A stretch of DNA of 64,000 nt from Dendrophyllia cribrosa (lineage: Eukaryota > Cnidaria > Anthozoa > Scleractinia > Dendrophylliidae): positions 8,230,357-8,294,356 of the forward strand of contig JAJLRJ010000001.1 in NCBI GenBank assembly GCA_024195265.1, in the 5' to 3' direction. Position 1 is the stretch's first letter. Each line of letters opens with the position of its first letter. The notes beneath the pieces were generated by a model that saw only the letters and a program-made list of their open reading frames with translations, was not told the origin of the DNA and made no database searches. This document shows positions 20,001-31,010 of this stretch, in pieces. Made by a program: the position numbers and the translations under genes.

Positions 20001-21349
20001 TATCGACAACTAACGTTTTATCTTATCGTAGCTCTACAAAGGATGATTTATTTGCCTAATTAAATCAATTAAAATTCAGAGTGTTGCTTTCAAATTGAGA
20101 ATTTTTTTTTATTAACATAGATTTTGTTGGCATGTTTACAGCAGGTTCGCTGGATCCATTTTCCCAAGACTGCCTTGATGCTCATAACAATTACCGCGCT
20201 AAACATGGCGTCCCACCGCTAATGTGGTCACATGACCTTGCTGAAGGAGCGCAGGCCTGGGCCGACCAACTGGCGTCGACTGATTCGTTACAACACGATC
20301 AAGTCGCAATACAAAACCGAAAGATGGGTAGGAAAGAAACCTTGAAGCTTGAAAGGGCATAGCACAATTAGCTTTCTCTGAAAAGTTGAGCCCGATATAC
20401 TAGATACACTTCATGCAATGCTTATTAAAAGTACAAAATTTTACAAAGAATGTATGGCTCATTATCGCTTTTGCCACCCAACAATTTCGCAGTTTTTGAT
20501 AGCATGTTTTTCATTAAATAGTGCATGAAAAAAGCTAAAAATGGCATAGATTACTAAGTTTAACAAGTTCTTTCAACTTTTGAAGTCAATTCGTATTTAG
20601 CATGATGCCTTCTCTATGCAGATTCGTATGCCAATGAAGCAAAATGTAAAAAAAGACGCCAGCAAAGATTCGCCTATATGGGCTGATATTGACTGTTGGT
20701 GCAGCTATAGGAAAATCTAATCCAGGGGCCGTATTCACGAAAGCATCCTAAGCCCAAAGAGCCTCCTAAGATATAACTTAGGAGATAACTGGTATTCACG
20801 AAGACCTCCTATTTTAAGACATGTCTTATTTTTTCTTCTAAACTTAGGACCTCCTAAATTTTTAAGACATGTCTTAACTGGTATTCACGAAGACCTCCTA
20901 ACTTAAGATATATCTTAGGTAGGATTTCGTGAATACGGCCCCAGGGGTCGTTTGTTCGATTCTCGCCGATTATCCCCATTGTTGATTATCTCCATAGCTT
21001 TTCTAGTGCTTGCAGTTCAGTAAGATTTGTAAGGGTTTCAATTATTTGTCGAAAGTAATTTCGCTACTCCTTTGGCTTTGTTACGCTTTGTGATTGACTA
21101 AAAAGTGTCGCGCCACTTTATCAACCAATCAGAAGTAAAATCAAAACCAATCGTCACTTGTTCGTTCGCGTTTTCCCGCGATTGGCACCGGCGACATATG
21201 CTTGCTTCGAGCTCTGATTGGTTCATTGGATTGCCTACCTCTGTTTTAATTGGCCAGAGTAATGTTTACGGTTTTACGACACTGAAGTGAAAATCGCTCA
21301 CAGAAGTTTTGTAACACAGAGGTTTGTTTTCTTTCTTTCTTTCTTTCAT

Positions 21350-21401
<52 letters not shown>

Positions 21402-23366
21402 TCGGCTGTTTCGTTGTATATTACTTTCAGGAGGATTCAGTGCCACTTTAAAATAGTATTAACTTCTGGAGCTCTTTAGTTTTCATTACATACCGTGTTA
21501 TTGATCCCTTTCTACAGGTGAAAACCTGGCATATTTTCAACCTGCTGTTCCTAAGTGCGAAGGAGCCATGGTTGGCAACTGTGTCAACTGTCGAGAGATG
21601 ATCCAACGGTGGTACGACGAGGTTAAAAACTACGACTTTGATAAAGGAGGCCCCAAGATTGGGAGTGGTCCATACAAACACTTTAGTCAGCTGATCTGGG
21701 CCAACACAGCGGAACTAGGAGTCGGGACCGCGGTTAGTAAGCGGTATGGCTTCATAACTGTTGCGCGGTACAGACCGAGTGGAAACGAGGGAGACTTTGA
21801 GGAATTCATAAAAAATGTGCCCCCAGAAGGAGGTAGCCTTAAATTTATAACATTTTACGACCCTTTAAAACTACAGTAAAATCACGGTTAATTTAGGGAC
21901 TGGTTATGAAACCTCGCAAACTTTGAAGGCAAGATACTGGCACAATTTTTGCGCAAAGCACCAAACCGCGCACACTCTTTTGCATCCAGTGTTTCAAACA
22001 TAAAAGAGTTTACTTTCACACACTACGCCTGAATAACTTAACAGAGTCGTTTTTTTGGTCAGTTGCTCCAACACATTTCAAAATTTATCGTGGTTTGCGC
22101 ATGATCAAAACGCAAAAACTGCAAACATATAGTCAACAAGACTATTTGGTGTGATTCCTAACCATTGCCTTCTTTAACTAGTCATGGTAAAACCTATATC
22201 AAGTGGTCTACTAAGGAGTGCGTTTTACGCCTGCATGTACGTTTTGTTATATTACACTCAACCATTTTACTAGCGGTTACATGTTGTCTGAAATGCGCAA
22301 TATTGCAAAGAGTTTTGCATTGTAAAGAGGACCCTTAAGTTTACAGCGCGGTCTAGTGTGACGTTGTTTTAAAGTGAGCTTGGGAATACGTTTACTTTGC
22401 GCTTTGAGAGAGATTTTCATTGATAACTTGAATGTTCCATTTTTTAGGTCCCCTACCAACAATAACGCCACCCCTTAAAGATAATACAAAGCCTGGTGGA
22501 GAAGTGAAAGATTCTCGCATTTCTCCAGACGCTTCGATCAGTTCAGTTGTTTCCAGTGCAGCAGCAACATTTTCAAAAGCAGAAACTGTGACTCCATCAG
22601 AAATCACAAAACAAGATGCCTCGACCAGCACCACGATCCAAGGAGCAAAACCACTCGCTACAATCCCCGCCGAAAACACTGCTTCGGTAACGCCGGTCGC
22701 ACCGCAAAAAGATGGCACGAAAGTTTCATCTCTAACTCCATCAAAAATCACAAAAGAAGATACCTCGATCAGCACCACGATCCAAGGAGCAAAACCACTA
22801 GCTACAATCCCCGCCAAAAACACTGCTTCGGGAACGCCGGTCGCACCGCAAAAAGATGGCACGAAAGTTCCATCTTTAACTCCATTAAAAATCACAAAAC
22901 AAGATGCCTCAACCAATACAACTATCCAAGGAGCAAAACCGCCAGTTACCATCCTCGCCAAAAACACTGCTTCGGAAACGCCGGTGACACCGCAGAAAGA
23001 TGGCACGAAACTTGCAAATCCATTAACGCCTAACCGACCTAACCAGCCAATTGCAATCAACAAAGAAGCGCATGCCAAAGGTGGCTTTGTGCACACGATG
23101 ACAGCTAATGATGGAACGAAGGCTCAAGTGTACTTGAGTAGGAATGGAGCTCATGCAGGAATAGTGTTCAGGAACCAAATATTCAGAGGTATGTTCGCTT
23201 TATTATTGAGTGTAATCAACAGTGAAACATTGTTCTCGTCATGCATTGCTCGGTGACAGGACGTAAATTGTCTCCTCCATCAGAGAAGTCATATGGGAGT
23301 GCAACATATACCATTTCGAAAGAGAGTGGCAGCCTGCTTGGGGCGAGTGACCGCACATTTAACTAG
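16967..23366 (+). CDS. Secreted CAP-domain (SCP/GAPR-1-like) protein with 48-residue repeats
   Basis: Seven exons, all joined in phase 1, give about 587 residues. Order: signal peptide 1-17; His/Lys/Pro-rich region 23-119; linker 120-139; CAP domain about 145-290 (HNNYRAKHGVPPLMW, GENLAYF, HFSQLIW, VARYRPSGN); Thr/Pro/Lys-rich region with three 48-residue repeats at about 358-501; C-terminal region to 587. The CAP core resembles the GAPR-1 (GLIPR2) branch, which is about 150 residues and often unsecreted, so the signal peptide and long flanks are unusual. CAP proteins of this branch bind lipids or sterols; that role here is inference. The gene is divergent from the lectin gene, with a satellite array between. 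Confidence 0.8.
18018..18308 (+). CDS. CAP gene exon 2: His/Lys/Pro-rich region
   Basis: The acceptor TTTTCGTCCGCAG, in phase 1, gives HHHKPTEHHNTFHKNHDSDE and on, about 97 residues, ending at CAAG|GTAAAA. A different upstream acceptor (17949-17950) would not match the phase of exon 1. Confidence 0.65.
18459..18562. repeat. Imperfect palindrome containing TTAGGG-like units
   Basis: Arms TATATACCGATT and on, and their inverse, flank AAACCCTAAC and GTTAGGGTTAAGGGTTAGGG. The centre resembles telomere repeats, but the inverted arms point to a small foldback element in intron 2 of the CAP gene. Confidence 0.5.
19283..19342 (+). CDS. CAP gene exon 3: 60-bp linker
   Basis: AACAACAG acceptor and AAAG|GTATAT donor. 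It encodes SASGKAPVIIINSDASGNK with split Gly codons, phase 1-1. Confidence 0.6.
19703..19973 (+). mobile_element. MITE, GTTTTCAATTGA family (copy 2)
   Basis: About 270 bp with inverted ends ATTTTCAATTGAGTGC and ACTCAATTGAAAACCGCC. Intronic in the CAP gene (between exons 3 and 4). It has the family's CCAATCA blocks and GCGCGGGAAAACGCGT centre. Confidence 0.75.
20145..20327 (+). CDS. CAP gene exon 4: CAP domain, first half
   Basis: Encodes DPFSQDCLDAHNNYRAKHGV and then WADQLAS with the conserved LQH histidine. The acceptor is a tandem ACAGCAG (NAGNAG), so exon starts at 20142 or 20145 are both in frame and differ by one Ala. Donor ATGG|GTAGGA. Confidence 0.8.
20725..20942. mobile_element. MITE with GGGGCCGTATTCACGAAA ends
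   Basis: 218 bp bounded by inverse ends GGGGCCGTATTCACGAAA and TTTCGTGAATACGGCCCC. Internal GGTATTCACGAAGACCTCCT occurs twice. Lies between CAP exons 4 and 5. Confidence 0.75.
21037..21300 (-). mobile_element. MITE, GTTTTCAATTGA family (copy 3)
   Basis: Same body as copy 2 in the opposite orientation, with decayed ends (TTTCAATTATTTGTCGAAAG; GACACTGAAGTGAAAATC). Intronic in the CAP gene. Confidence 0.65.
21327..21403. repeat. TTTC tetranucleotide microsatellite
   Basis: About 19 TTTC units, one with CATT, upstream of CAP exon 5. Confidence 0.9.
21518..21832 (+). CDS. CAP gene exon 5: CAP domain, second half
   Basis: Encodes GENLAYF, a C-x2-C pair, HFSQLIWANTAELGVG (CAP1 motif) and YGFITVARYRPSGN (CAP2-like). 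Acceptor TTTCTACAG; donor GGAG|GTAGCC. It would reach a stop at 21877-21879 if not spliced, giving a shorter CAP protein as an alternative end. Confidence 0.85.
22448..23188 (+). CDS. CAP gene exon 6: Thr/Pro/Lys-rich repeats
   Basis: 741 bp. Three 48-residue repeats start ITKQDAS, ITKEDTS and ITKQDAS; each contains TTIQGAKP and a PQKDGTK block. A unique stretch (MTANDGTKAQVYLSRNGAHA) follows. The many Thr/Ser next to Pro suggest O-glycosylation. Acceptor ATTTTTTAG; donor AGAG|GTATGT. Confidence 0.7.
23260..23366 (+). CDS. CAP gene exon 7: C-terminus
   Basis: The acceptor CTCGGTGACAG, phase 1, is followed by RKLSPPSEKSYGSATYTISK and a stop TAG at 23364-23366. A poly(A) signal follows 21 bp later. 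Confidence 0.65.
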
Positions 23367-23386
23367 GGAACGTTTTGTTTCAGAAA

Positions 23387-23392
23387 AATAAA
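23387..23392 (+). terminator. Polyadenylation signal of the CAP gene
   Basis: AATAAA lies 21 bp after the predicted stop codon, supporting the terminal exon. Confidence 0.5.
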
Positions 23393-24301
23393 GGAATAAC
23401 TTCCATCACGAACTTGAGAGCACTTTCATTGAATTTGCCAAGAAACACTGGGTGATATACCGCAAGGTTTGGCGTCTTTTCGATCCCACAGTTCAATGCG
23501 CAGTAACTCTCGCCCCAGATTACCACTCTTTTTCAAAGTGGTCCAGTGCTGCTGAGCTCTACTGGATAGTTGTCATTGGCTTAAAGCACTTTTAATTTCT
23601 TTCCCTCTTGTCTGGAAGAACTCAAAATGAAATACCAGTACTAATTGAACAACTATTTTCTTCCTTAGTGCAACCAGAGAAGGAAACTACCGGCGTAAAA
23701 AGAACAATTTATGTGATGTAAGATAGACAGAATATTCTCCGGCATATATGATCCCGCGTTAATTTTTTCCAGCGAAGCGGGCAACGTTGAGCAACGTTGT
23801 CACATTCTACGCTGGTTAAAATGAGCGCGGGTTCTGAGAATGAACTTAATATTGAGTATCTCAAATGTTTAAAAGTAAAATAAACGGTTTAAAGTGTCAT
23901 AACAGGCTCGTTTGAATTAAGAAAAAAAAACGTATGAACAGTTCAGTCTGATGGTTTCTGTTCTTAAAGAAGGTAGAAAAGAGAAATCATTATGAATAAA
24001 TACAATTTATCTCATTATGGTTATCTCTCTTTTATTTCAACACCGCGCGTTTTCAACTTTCTTTGAATACCAGTTGTAAAAGACTTTAGCTTTAAGACAG
24101 AAAATTTAAGAAAACAGTATAAAAATACAAACACAATTTATGTGAACCAAATTTTTATTCTGATTAAGTACTTTAAGAATCCTATAAAATATAGTAATAT
24201 AAGTGTTTTTATTTAATGATAAAATAATGTTAAATTTAATATTTTAATACATTTTCTCCATCTATTTTACTACGTTTTACACTTTGTCCAAATTTTGATC
24301 A

Positions 24302-24512
24302 TTAACCCTTTGAGCCCTAAGAGTGATCAGCATTAAATTTCTCCTTGTCATATCAATACCTTATCAATAAAAAAGGTCATGAGAATTAAGGACATGATCA
24401 CACAAGATGAATTATCTTGATATCCAAACAATTTCTCCCTACTACTTCTATAGGAAATGTATAGGACTAGAAATGAGAATTTAAATTTTGATATGAGGGC
24501 TTAAAGGGTTAA
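24302..24512. mobile_element. piggyBac-type MITE (TTAA flanks)
   Basis: About 211 bp with ends TTAACCCTTTGAGCCCT and AGGGCTTAAAGGGTTAA. The TTAA at both edges fits a piggyBac-type target duplication. Non-coding. Confidence 0.6.
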
Positions 24513-25695
24513 AGGGGGCATGGGGATTTCAACGTTTTGGGAGAATTCGAAAGTTTCTATGAATCCCGGCCAAAAGCTCAAAGTTTGACATATAAACGGA
24601 ACATAACAGGACATAAGGACTTTCGAAGTTTCCCAAACTCTACGTTTTTGCAGGAGATTAATGTCACACTAGTAATCACAAAAAAGAAAACCTGGAAAAT
24701 GATTCTTGGTGTCATAGTTGTGTTCAGGATTGCAAAATGAAAAATAAGTTTACTAAAAAGGTATACGTGTAAGTAACGAAGAAAAATAAACGTAAGAAAA
24801 CAATACTCTGACGCTTTATCAATCAATACTCTGACGCTTTATCAATCGTTACGTCTTACTTATCCCTTGGGAAAAGGTAGTCGCTTATGTGGGATGCGTC
24901 ATCACAGACCTCTCATTTGTACTTAATTTTATGTAATATTAGAACAAATATAGGGTGTCTCATTTATATGACCTTATATATGTATAAATCAGAATTGATG
25001 CATTGAATCCACCTTGCACACGTACTAATCACAATGAACTTTACCCCGCGTTACCGCCACTTCTTTAACATTTTTTCTGACAGCCATATTGGCCACTCTA
25101 CAAATTTTAGTTACACAAACAAAACCAGAGAGAGAGAGTCAGACAGACATACATACATTTCATTTATACACGGAATTTCTTCAATTTACAAAACTTGGTT
25201 TCCAAGAAAACCGTGTGTAAACACTTTAATGTGAGTGTACATAGTGATCGTCTGAAGGACATTATAGATTTGCCCTGTCTTAAGGTTGGTTGAAAGAGAA
25301 TTTCATAATTTTGCACCACGATATAGAAAACTCTTTAGAGAGAGAGAGATGGACAGACAGACATAAAGACATTTTATAAATATACACGTGAGTAGACAAC
25401 CCAAACGGGAATGTTGCGAATGAAACATGTAGACCCATGCCATGCGCCCTTCAGTTGAAGATTAAAATACGTAAAATTACCGGTATCACTATTAGACCGG
25501 GGAAAAATATTACTACTACGGACACCATCTTTATAATCATTCCTCACTCTAACGGGAAACTTCGGGACCGCAATTTGATGTTCTTTATACAAAGAGTCCA
25601 TAATGTTGAGTTATTTTTATTAAATCTTATTCTCCGAGATTTCATGAGTGGCATGTCACCGTTTAACTGAAAGCGAGGTATCCGCAAGGGGAAAT

Positions 25696-25723
25696 GGGGG
25701 GGGGGGGGGGGGGGGGGGGGGGG
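25696..25723. repeat. G homopolymer, 28 bp
   Basis: Uninterrupted G run in intergenic sequence. Confidence 0.9.
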
Positions 25724-26284
25724 TTCACTGTTATGAGGACACTTGGGTGGGTCCCGGCCTCAGGTGTCTGTATAGCCATTAGAACAGCAATTAATAAGCG
25801 GTAATTAATAACATTTGGTACTTGCCTCGGACCTTCGAAATGTCTAGTCGAGAAACGGGACAAAAGCAACTAGCAAATGCTAAACATGTGCTTGAAGCTT
25901 CCACCCTTTTCTTGGCTAGAATCTATGGCCCATGATTACAAATAAAAGCTGCATCACAAAACCCTTAGAACTAACATTACCCAGAAATACCTTTAAATTA
26001 AATCAAATTAATTAAATTTAACTTCCAAGCCACCTTCACCGATCGTTAAATGAAATCCCTGGGAAAACGGGTGAGAAATTGATATAATTTTAACATGTAA
26101 GTCTAAGCCATTTGTCGGAATAAGGTTTTCTCTTTTATTACATGCGATTAATTTAATACAGCGATAGCCACATATACCAAGATTATTTTGTTTCGTTTTT
26201 TAGCACTTTAAACTTCAATAATTTTTGTATGTTGACCCTCAGTCACTCACTGCCAGAGTCAATTATGAAGACATGTCGCGTAGT

Positions 26285-26460
26285 TCTAACTTTTGAATCT
26301 GTTGATGAAATCCTATGGTGTGACCATTCAAATGAAACCTCTTCAACAGTACTTTTGTATGGTACCATTTTTTCTAACTTTTAAGTCTGTTGATGAAATC
26401 CTATGGTGTGACCATTCAAATGAAACCTCTTTGCAGTACGTTTGCAAGGTACCATTTGTT
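26285..26460 (-). repeat. 106-bp satellite fragment, inverted
   Basis: About 1.7 units related to the 13.8-15.5 kb array, in reverse orientation (TGAAATCCTATGGTGTGACC, ATTCAAATGAAA occurring twice about 105 bp apart). Confidence 0.7.
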
Positions 26461-27194
26461 TCTTATTATTTTACAAGATAAAATTTGTTATTTTTCTTAA
26501 ATTTTGATATTTTAGTGTTCTTGGGAGTTGAAGGATTAAGCTGAAATCCCGGCAACAGGTGATAATCAACGCCCGTTAAATTAGAACATCAACATTCAGT
26601 GAAAATTCGCCTACTGGGTTTAGTTTAAAATCAATTTATCGCCTTCCATGACATAAAACTACGCTTAACTTTCTAAAACAGTCCTTCTTGTCTAAAACAA
26701 ATGAAATAAAACACATCCTACTGCGTTCGCGAAAATTTAGTTGAAAATCCCAGGAAAACGGGTACCAGTAATTTGAACAAACTTGAATAAACAAACTTGA
26801 ACAAACTTGAATAAAACAAACTTGGAGGTTACTACAACGATCACTTATACTGCATGCAATGGACTTCTACAGTTTAAGCTAATCTTGTATGTTTAACAGA
26901 AAATTTAGCTTGACTATCATGTTTCGCAACAAGTATTAAAACTACAATATAATTGTCAGTTAATTAAGATAAGCTATATTTCGAGCAAAGGAATGCAAGG
27001 TTTAAGGTTTTGTTTAAATGTTAACTACGTACCACACTAGTGCGTAAAATTAAACCTTAAAATCACATAAACCTTTCCTCTTGAAGCAGTCGAAGTGCCA
27101 GAGGTTGAAATGTTGTCTCTTTGCGACCACACAGCGCTTCTTTTGGTGACTATCAAGCCGTTGACAACTGTTCTGCTTGCGATGTGAAATAAGG

Positions 27195-27400
27195 ATAAAA
27201 AATGCTAGCTGCGTTTGAGTTTATCAGCGTATTACCTGATCTCCAGAACACGATTACTAACTCGGAAAGGAATGCAGCAGTATTCCCAGGAGATGAGGTA
27301 ACCAAAACAAGCCGCTACGGTTTACTGAATAACGTGTTTTGATTGGCCAGATATCACCTTATCACCCGCAGATGCTGGTACCATGAGGTAATAAGTAGTA
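27195..27400 (+). repeat. Dispersed repeat paired with 57990-58200
   Basis: The segment with GAGATGAGGTAACCAAAACA and CCCGCAGATGCTGGTA matches the inverse of 57990-58200 over about 200 bp. It is probably a transposon end or MITE. Confidence 0.55.
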
Positions 27401-27711
27401 TATACGGATAATTTTTCGATGTAAGGTGCTCAAGTGAATCGATTTGAATGGTGCTATCCAATCAAGAGACAAGAACAGTTGCTTTCAATTTCAGGGCTGG
27501 GTGAACGTGTGAAAACCGAAACTCACGCATGAAGGCTTGGTGACATCATGTAACCGATTCGCTAAGTGTAAACAACTTTATCGATTTTACAGTTGATGAT
27601 AATGATTGTAGATTTTTATATAATAACTTAAACCTTTCACTCCCAACAGAGGCAAGTTTGAAATTCATGATCATGAAAAATAAAAAAAAATATCCTATAA
27701 AAAAATGTAGC

Positions 27712-27906
27712 CTGTGAACAGGATTTCCGGTTGGGATAGGTCGAAACGAAAGGCCGGCGAGCGCGGCGAGGGGGGAGGGGGGAGGGGGGAGGGGGGAGGG
27801 GAGCGAAGAGAAAAAGGAAAGAAGAAGAAGAGTTTCCTCTCTGCTCGCTTCGCTTGCGGCCTTTCTTTTCGCCCCATCCCCCAACCGGGAGGCCTGTTTA
27901 CAGGCT
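27712..27906. mobile_element. TAGCCTG-family MITE with GGGGGA repeats
   Basis: Ends TAGCCTGTGAACAGG and GGCCTGTTTACAGGCT. The interior has a (GGGGGGA)n stretch at 27770-27800. Same end type as the elements at 4030-4499 and 58810-59267. Confidence 0.6.
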
Positions 27907-27949
27907 GAAAAATAATGATAAAGAAAATACAACAATACCGTTGGAAAGC

Positions 27950-28120
27950 ACAGTAAAACCCCGCCTAACGGCCACAGCGTTAATACAGTCACCTCTTTAT
28001 TACGGCCTCTATTTTTCAGCCCGAGGAAAGGCTAAGTCATATAAACTGAAGATTCATGACACCAACGTCGTTAATACAGCCACTAGGTTAATACGGCCAG
28101 ATTTTGATGGCCCATTGATG
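27950..28120. mobile_element. Possible pogo/Tigger-type transposon end
   Basis: It begins CAGTAAAACCCCGCCTAACG and is followed by repeated TTAATACAG-C-CA phrases, resembling terminal regions of pogo/Jerky-type DNA elements. No second end or transposase was seen. Confidence 0.3.
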
Positions 28121-28829
28121 TCCGGATTAACGAGTTTCCACTGTGCTGTCGAAGAGCTCTACGACATTTTAATGGTTACGGTCGTACGATTTCATCGAAA
28201 GAGAAACATGTATAAGTTTGAAAACGCATCATACGCGTGCGACTCAAGGCTGAAATCTGAGAAGAGTGGGATTTCACGGATATCACATCTCCTACGCAGT
28301 CTTTTTTTAGGTGCGCAGAAGACTACCTTGTTCCCATGCTTATTCCTTTCCAACATGCCCCGCACAACCTGTTTTCCCGCGCTTTATAACGATGTAATAC
28401 AACACAAACGGTGCCAGAGGACGGGGCAGCCTTCAGAGGACTGGGACTGCTATTATTACAGGAATTTCAAATATCAGTATACGTACTTACTAGTTGGATA
28501 CAAACATGGTAAAAAATTACAATTCCTAGAAAATGAAAATTAATCCGGCAGCTCATGAGCTTATGAATTGTCGCAAAGCTATAAACTGCAAGCGACGCAC
28601 TACACGATCTCTAAGGAATGGCCAGTATCTTACGTATGCACACAACCATATTAACTGTGAAGTGGCAGCCAGGGACAGCTGTTTCATCCTTCTTAGATCT
28701 CATCAGTTTGGCATGGGCAGGCGTGCAGGGTCTCATCGAAAATCATCGACCACGTAACCGTACGTGCCCGAACATTTTCCGGTTTCGAAGTCACGAAGTG
28801 GATCGCATTTTTATCAAGTTCTTTTACCT

Positions 28830-28854
28830 CCCCCCCCCCCCCCCCCCCCCCCCC
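28830..28854. repeat. C homopolymer, 25 bp
   Basis: Uninterrupted C run. Poly-Pro and poly-Gly frames across it are artefacts. Confidence 0.9.
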
Positions 28855-29673
28855 TAAAAAGGATTTATAATAATGAAATAAAAACCAACGGGTAAGCAAG
28901 TTTATATCTTCTGGCACTATCACCAGTGTGTATCGATCACGCAAAGAGTACTGAATAGTCCTGAAAACAGGCATAAGGAACACTAAGGAATACTGGTTTC
29001 CAGTGCGGTTGTCATTGAGCTATTATTAATTCTTTTTCACTGGGCGACCACTTATTCAGCTTATTTAACATTTTCATATCATAGTAAATTTACTAAAAAA
29101 ATTAATGAAACTCGTTATTAAAGAGCGTTTATATTTTTAGGCACGCGCGTGGCAGAATTTTCATAAATTATGATACAAATATGGCAGCCAAGCAACAGCT
29201 ATGAATGTAGGTGCGATGTTCTTGTGTTCTTCCAAAACACTTATGTTGTTCAATCTTTTAACTTCTTGCTTTAAATTTTTTTTGACATTCTTCTCTCAGA
29301 AGCGCTTGTAACATTGTTTCCAGTAATTTCTATCATGTTCACTGTTTAATGGTGTTATTAGCTCATTTGAATTTCAAAATCTTTATTCCACCAATGAAAC
29401 GAGCAAAGAGCAATTTAATCAAATTCAACTCACATCGAAACGGCTAGAAGTATTCGAACTTCGAACTGTGAATCGAGAAGCAATATACAATACGTGCCGT
29501 AGTTTGCCGTGCCAGAAAGCCAGAAAAGTCTTAAAGTGCAGGTGGCTAACCGCTCGATAAGTTGGCTATATACAGTATATGGTTAGCTATAAAAACACTA
29601 AAGCTGTAATTCTGTGAGCTACTTTTGTGTCAAGGGTTGAAATTGTTCCTGGAAAATTACGATTGTTGCACCA

Positions 29674-30690
29674 ATGGCTAATTCCACCAGCAAAGCCAAC
29701 TACGATTTTTATGTTGAGATCATCAACGTTCCTGAGTTCTGGTCCAGCCTAGCATTAGCTGGTTTTACTCTGTCTGCGATGATTGTGGTATCAAACGCTA
29801 TTCTGCTCTTAACGATTTACAAGGATCCAAGACGATCATTTCGAACTCCACCGAGTTTTCTCATCGCGAACTTAAGTGCTGCCGAATTTCTGCAGGGGAT
29901 TGTCGCTGTATTCCTACTGGCTCTAAGAGATGTGTATCGATATCACGGATTTCCTATGCCTCATGTCAAGGTCTTTACGGCCGTTATCTACATGGTAGTC
30001 TGCACAACGCTGTTTGTCAGCAGCGCAACAATAATAGCAATGTCAGTTACTTGTTACTTCGCCATCAACAACCCCATAGCGTACAAGACCAGAATCACCA
30101 CAAAAAGAATCAAGGTTGTGATAGCTTTTATATGGATTATTGCGCTGCTCGTGTCCTTTCTTCCAGCAACAAATATATCTGAGAAGACATACACGTTAAT
30201 TTATCTTCACACGCACGCTTCCATTCCCGCCATTTTGCTCACGGTGTCTTACGTGAGCGTCTTTCGAGCGCTCGCGAGACGCACGCGTGAGGTTCGTTAC
30301 AGCTTCAAAGGTTCAGAGCTGGGAACAAGACATACCCTGATGCGAGAACAAAACATGGCCATCATAATTATAACCATCCTGACAATGTTTTACATCACAT
30401 ACATTCCACAGTATATCACACTGCATTTGCTGTACTTCTGCAAGAAATGCCAGGAATCCGTTACTTTTCATAAAATTGACGTGGTCCTGTCACGGTTTTT
30501 GTTCGTCAGTTCTGTAGTGGACCCATACATCTACGCCTGGAGGGTTCCGAAATATCGCCGAGCATTGAGAGATTGTTTTAAAATTCTCAGGAACAATATG
30601 GCATCCAGGTTTGAGTCATATCGAATTGAAGGATTTTCTTTTTCGAGGAGAAGAACGTTTCATGAAAACAGTTATTCCTCAGGCCTTTGA
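29674..30690 (+). CDS. Class A (rhodopsin-like) GPCR, receptor D
   Basis: Intronless, 338 residues, seven hydrophobic segments. Landmarks: N41 (1.50) in VVSNAILL; Glu71 where Asp2.50 is usual (NLSAAEF); T-C-Y at 126-128 in place of D-R-Y; Trp4.50 in AFIWIIA; Pro5.50 and Tyr5.58 in IPAILLTVSY; TYIP in place of CWxP; DPYIY in place of NPxxY; helix-8-like YRRALRDCF. ECL3 has C-x2-C, and there is no Cys3.25/ECL2 cysteine pair. N-terminal NST may be glycosylated. The C-terminus SSGL fits a class I PDZ ligand. Ligand unknown. It is related to the array at 38-54 kb but stands apart in orientation and sequence. Start chosen at the first ATG before the NST and TM1. Confidence 0.9.
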   Translation: MANSTSKANYDFYVEIINVPEFWSSLALAGFTLSAMIVVSNAILLLTIYKDPRRSFRTPPSFLIANLSAAEFLQGIVAVFLLALRDVYRYHGFPMPHVKVFTAVIYMVVCTTLFVSSATIIAMSVTCYFAINNPIAYKTRITTKRIKVVIAFIWIIALLVSFLPATNISEKTYTLIYLHTHASIPAILLTVSYVSVFRALARRTREVRYSFKGSELGTRHTLMREQNMAIIIITILTMFYITYIPQYITLHLLYFCKKCQESVTFHKIDVVLSRFLFVSSVVDPYIYAWRVPKYRRALRDCFKILRNNMASRFESYRIEGFSFSRRRTFHENSYSSGL

Positions 30691-30794
30691 GGGCTAGCCA
30701 TAACCATCTACATCTAAATTTTATTGAGTTAGGAATGCTGCGGACAGTATAACAACTGTACAAATCGACACTAAACGAAATTAAAAAATTAAAT

Positions 30795-31010
30795 CTAAAT
30801 CCAAGGGGGCTTTAAAGTTACTGTTAGCTGAATAATCACGAGCTTAGACTTACAAGTAGACAATGAGCAACTTTGAAATAATTCAGCAGATAGGCTATTC
30901 CAGAGTCTAATAGTCGTTGGAAAAAAGGAACAAAAATAGACGCCATTATTTGTTTCATGTAATCTATATATAGCTCCTCGAGCGAGTCTGGACATCTACT
31001 GACTAAACAT
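30795..31010 (-). mobile_element. LINE remnant, ORF2 C-terminal fragment
   Basis: Encodes SFFPTTIRLWNSLSAELFQS and then LSTCKSKL, the FFP-TIR-WNSL phrase typical of the end of many non-LTR retrotransposon ORF2 proteins. No RT domain is attached. It lies just after the receptor D stop, possibly within its 3' UTR. Confidence 0.65.

Larger units (their letters stand above)
23393..29673. other. Repeat-rich intergenic region without recognised gene
   Basis: Between the CAP gene and the first GPCR I find only repeats (listed separately), AT-rich sequence and short frames without domains. The ORF at 27854-28543 runs through a MITE and a transposon end and is not a credible gene. Confidence 0.55.

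Noticed and set aside
22392..23096. 234-codon minus-strand frame opposite the CAP repeats
   Set aside because: Antisense shadow of exon 6. The plus strand has matching splice phases and composition.
27854..28543. 229-codon plus-strand frame
   Set aside because: Runs through a MITE end and a transposon terminal region. No domain and atypical composition.
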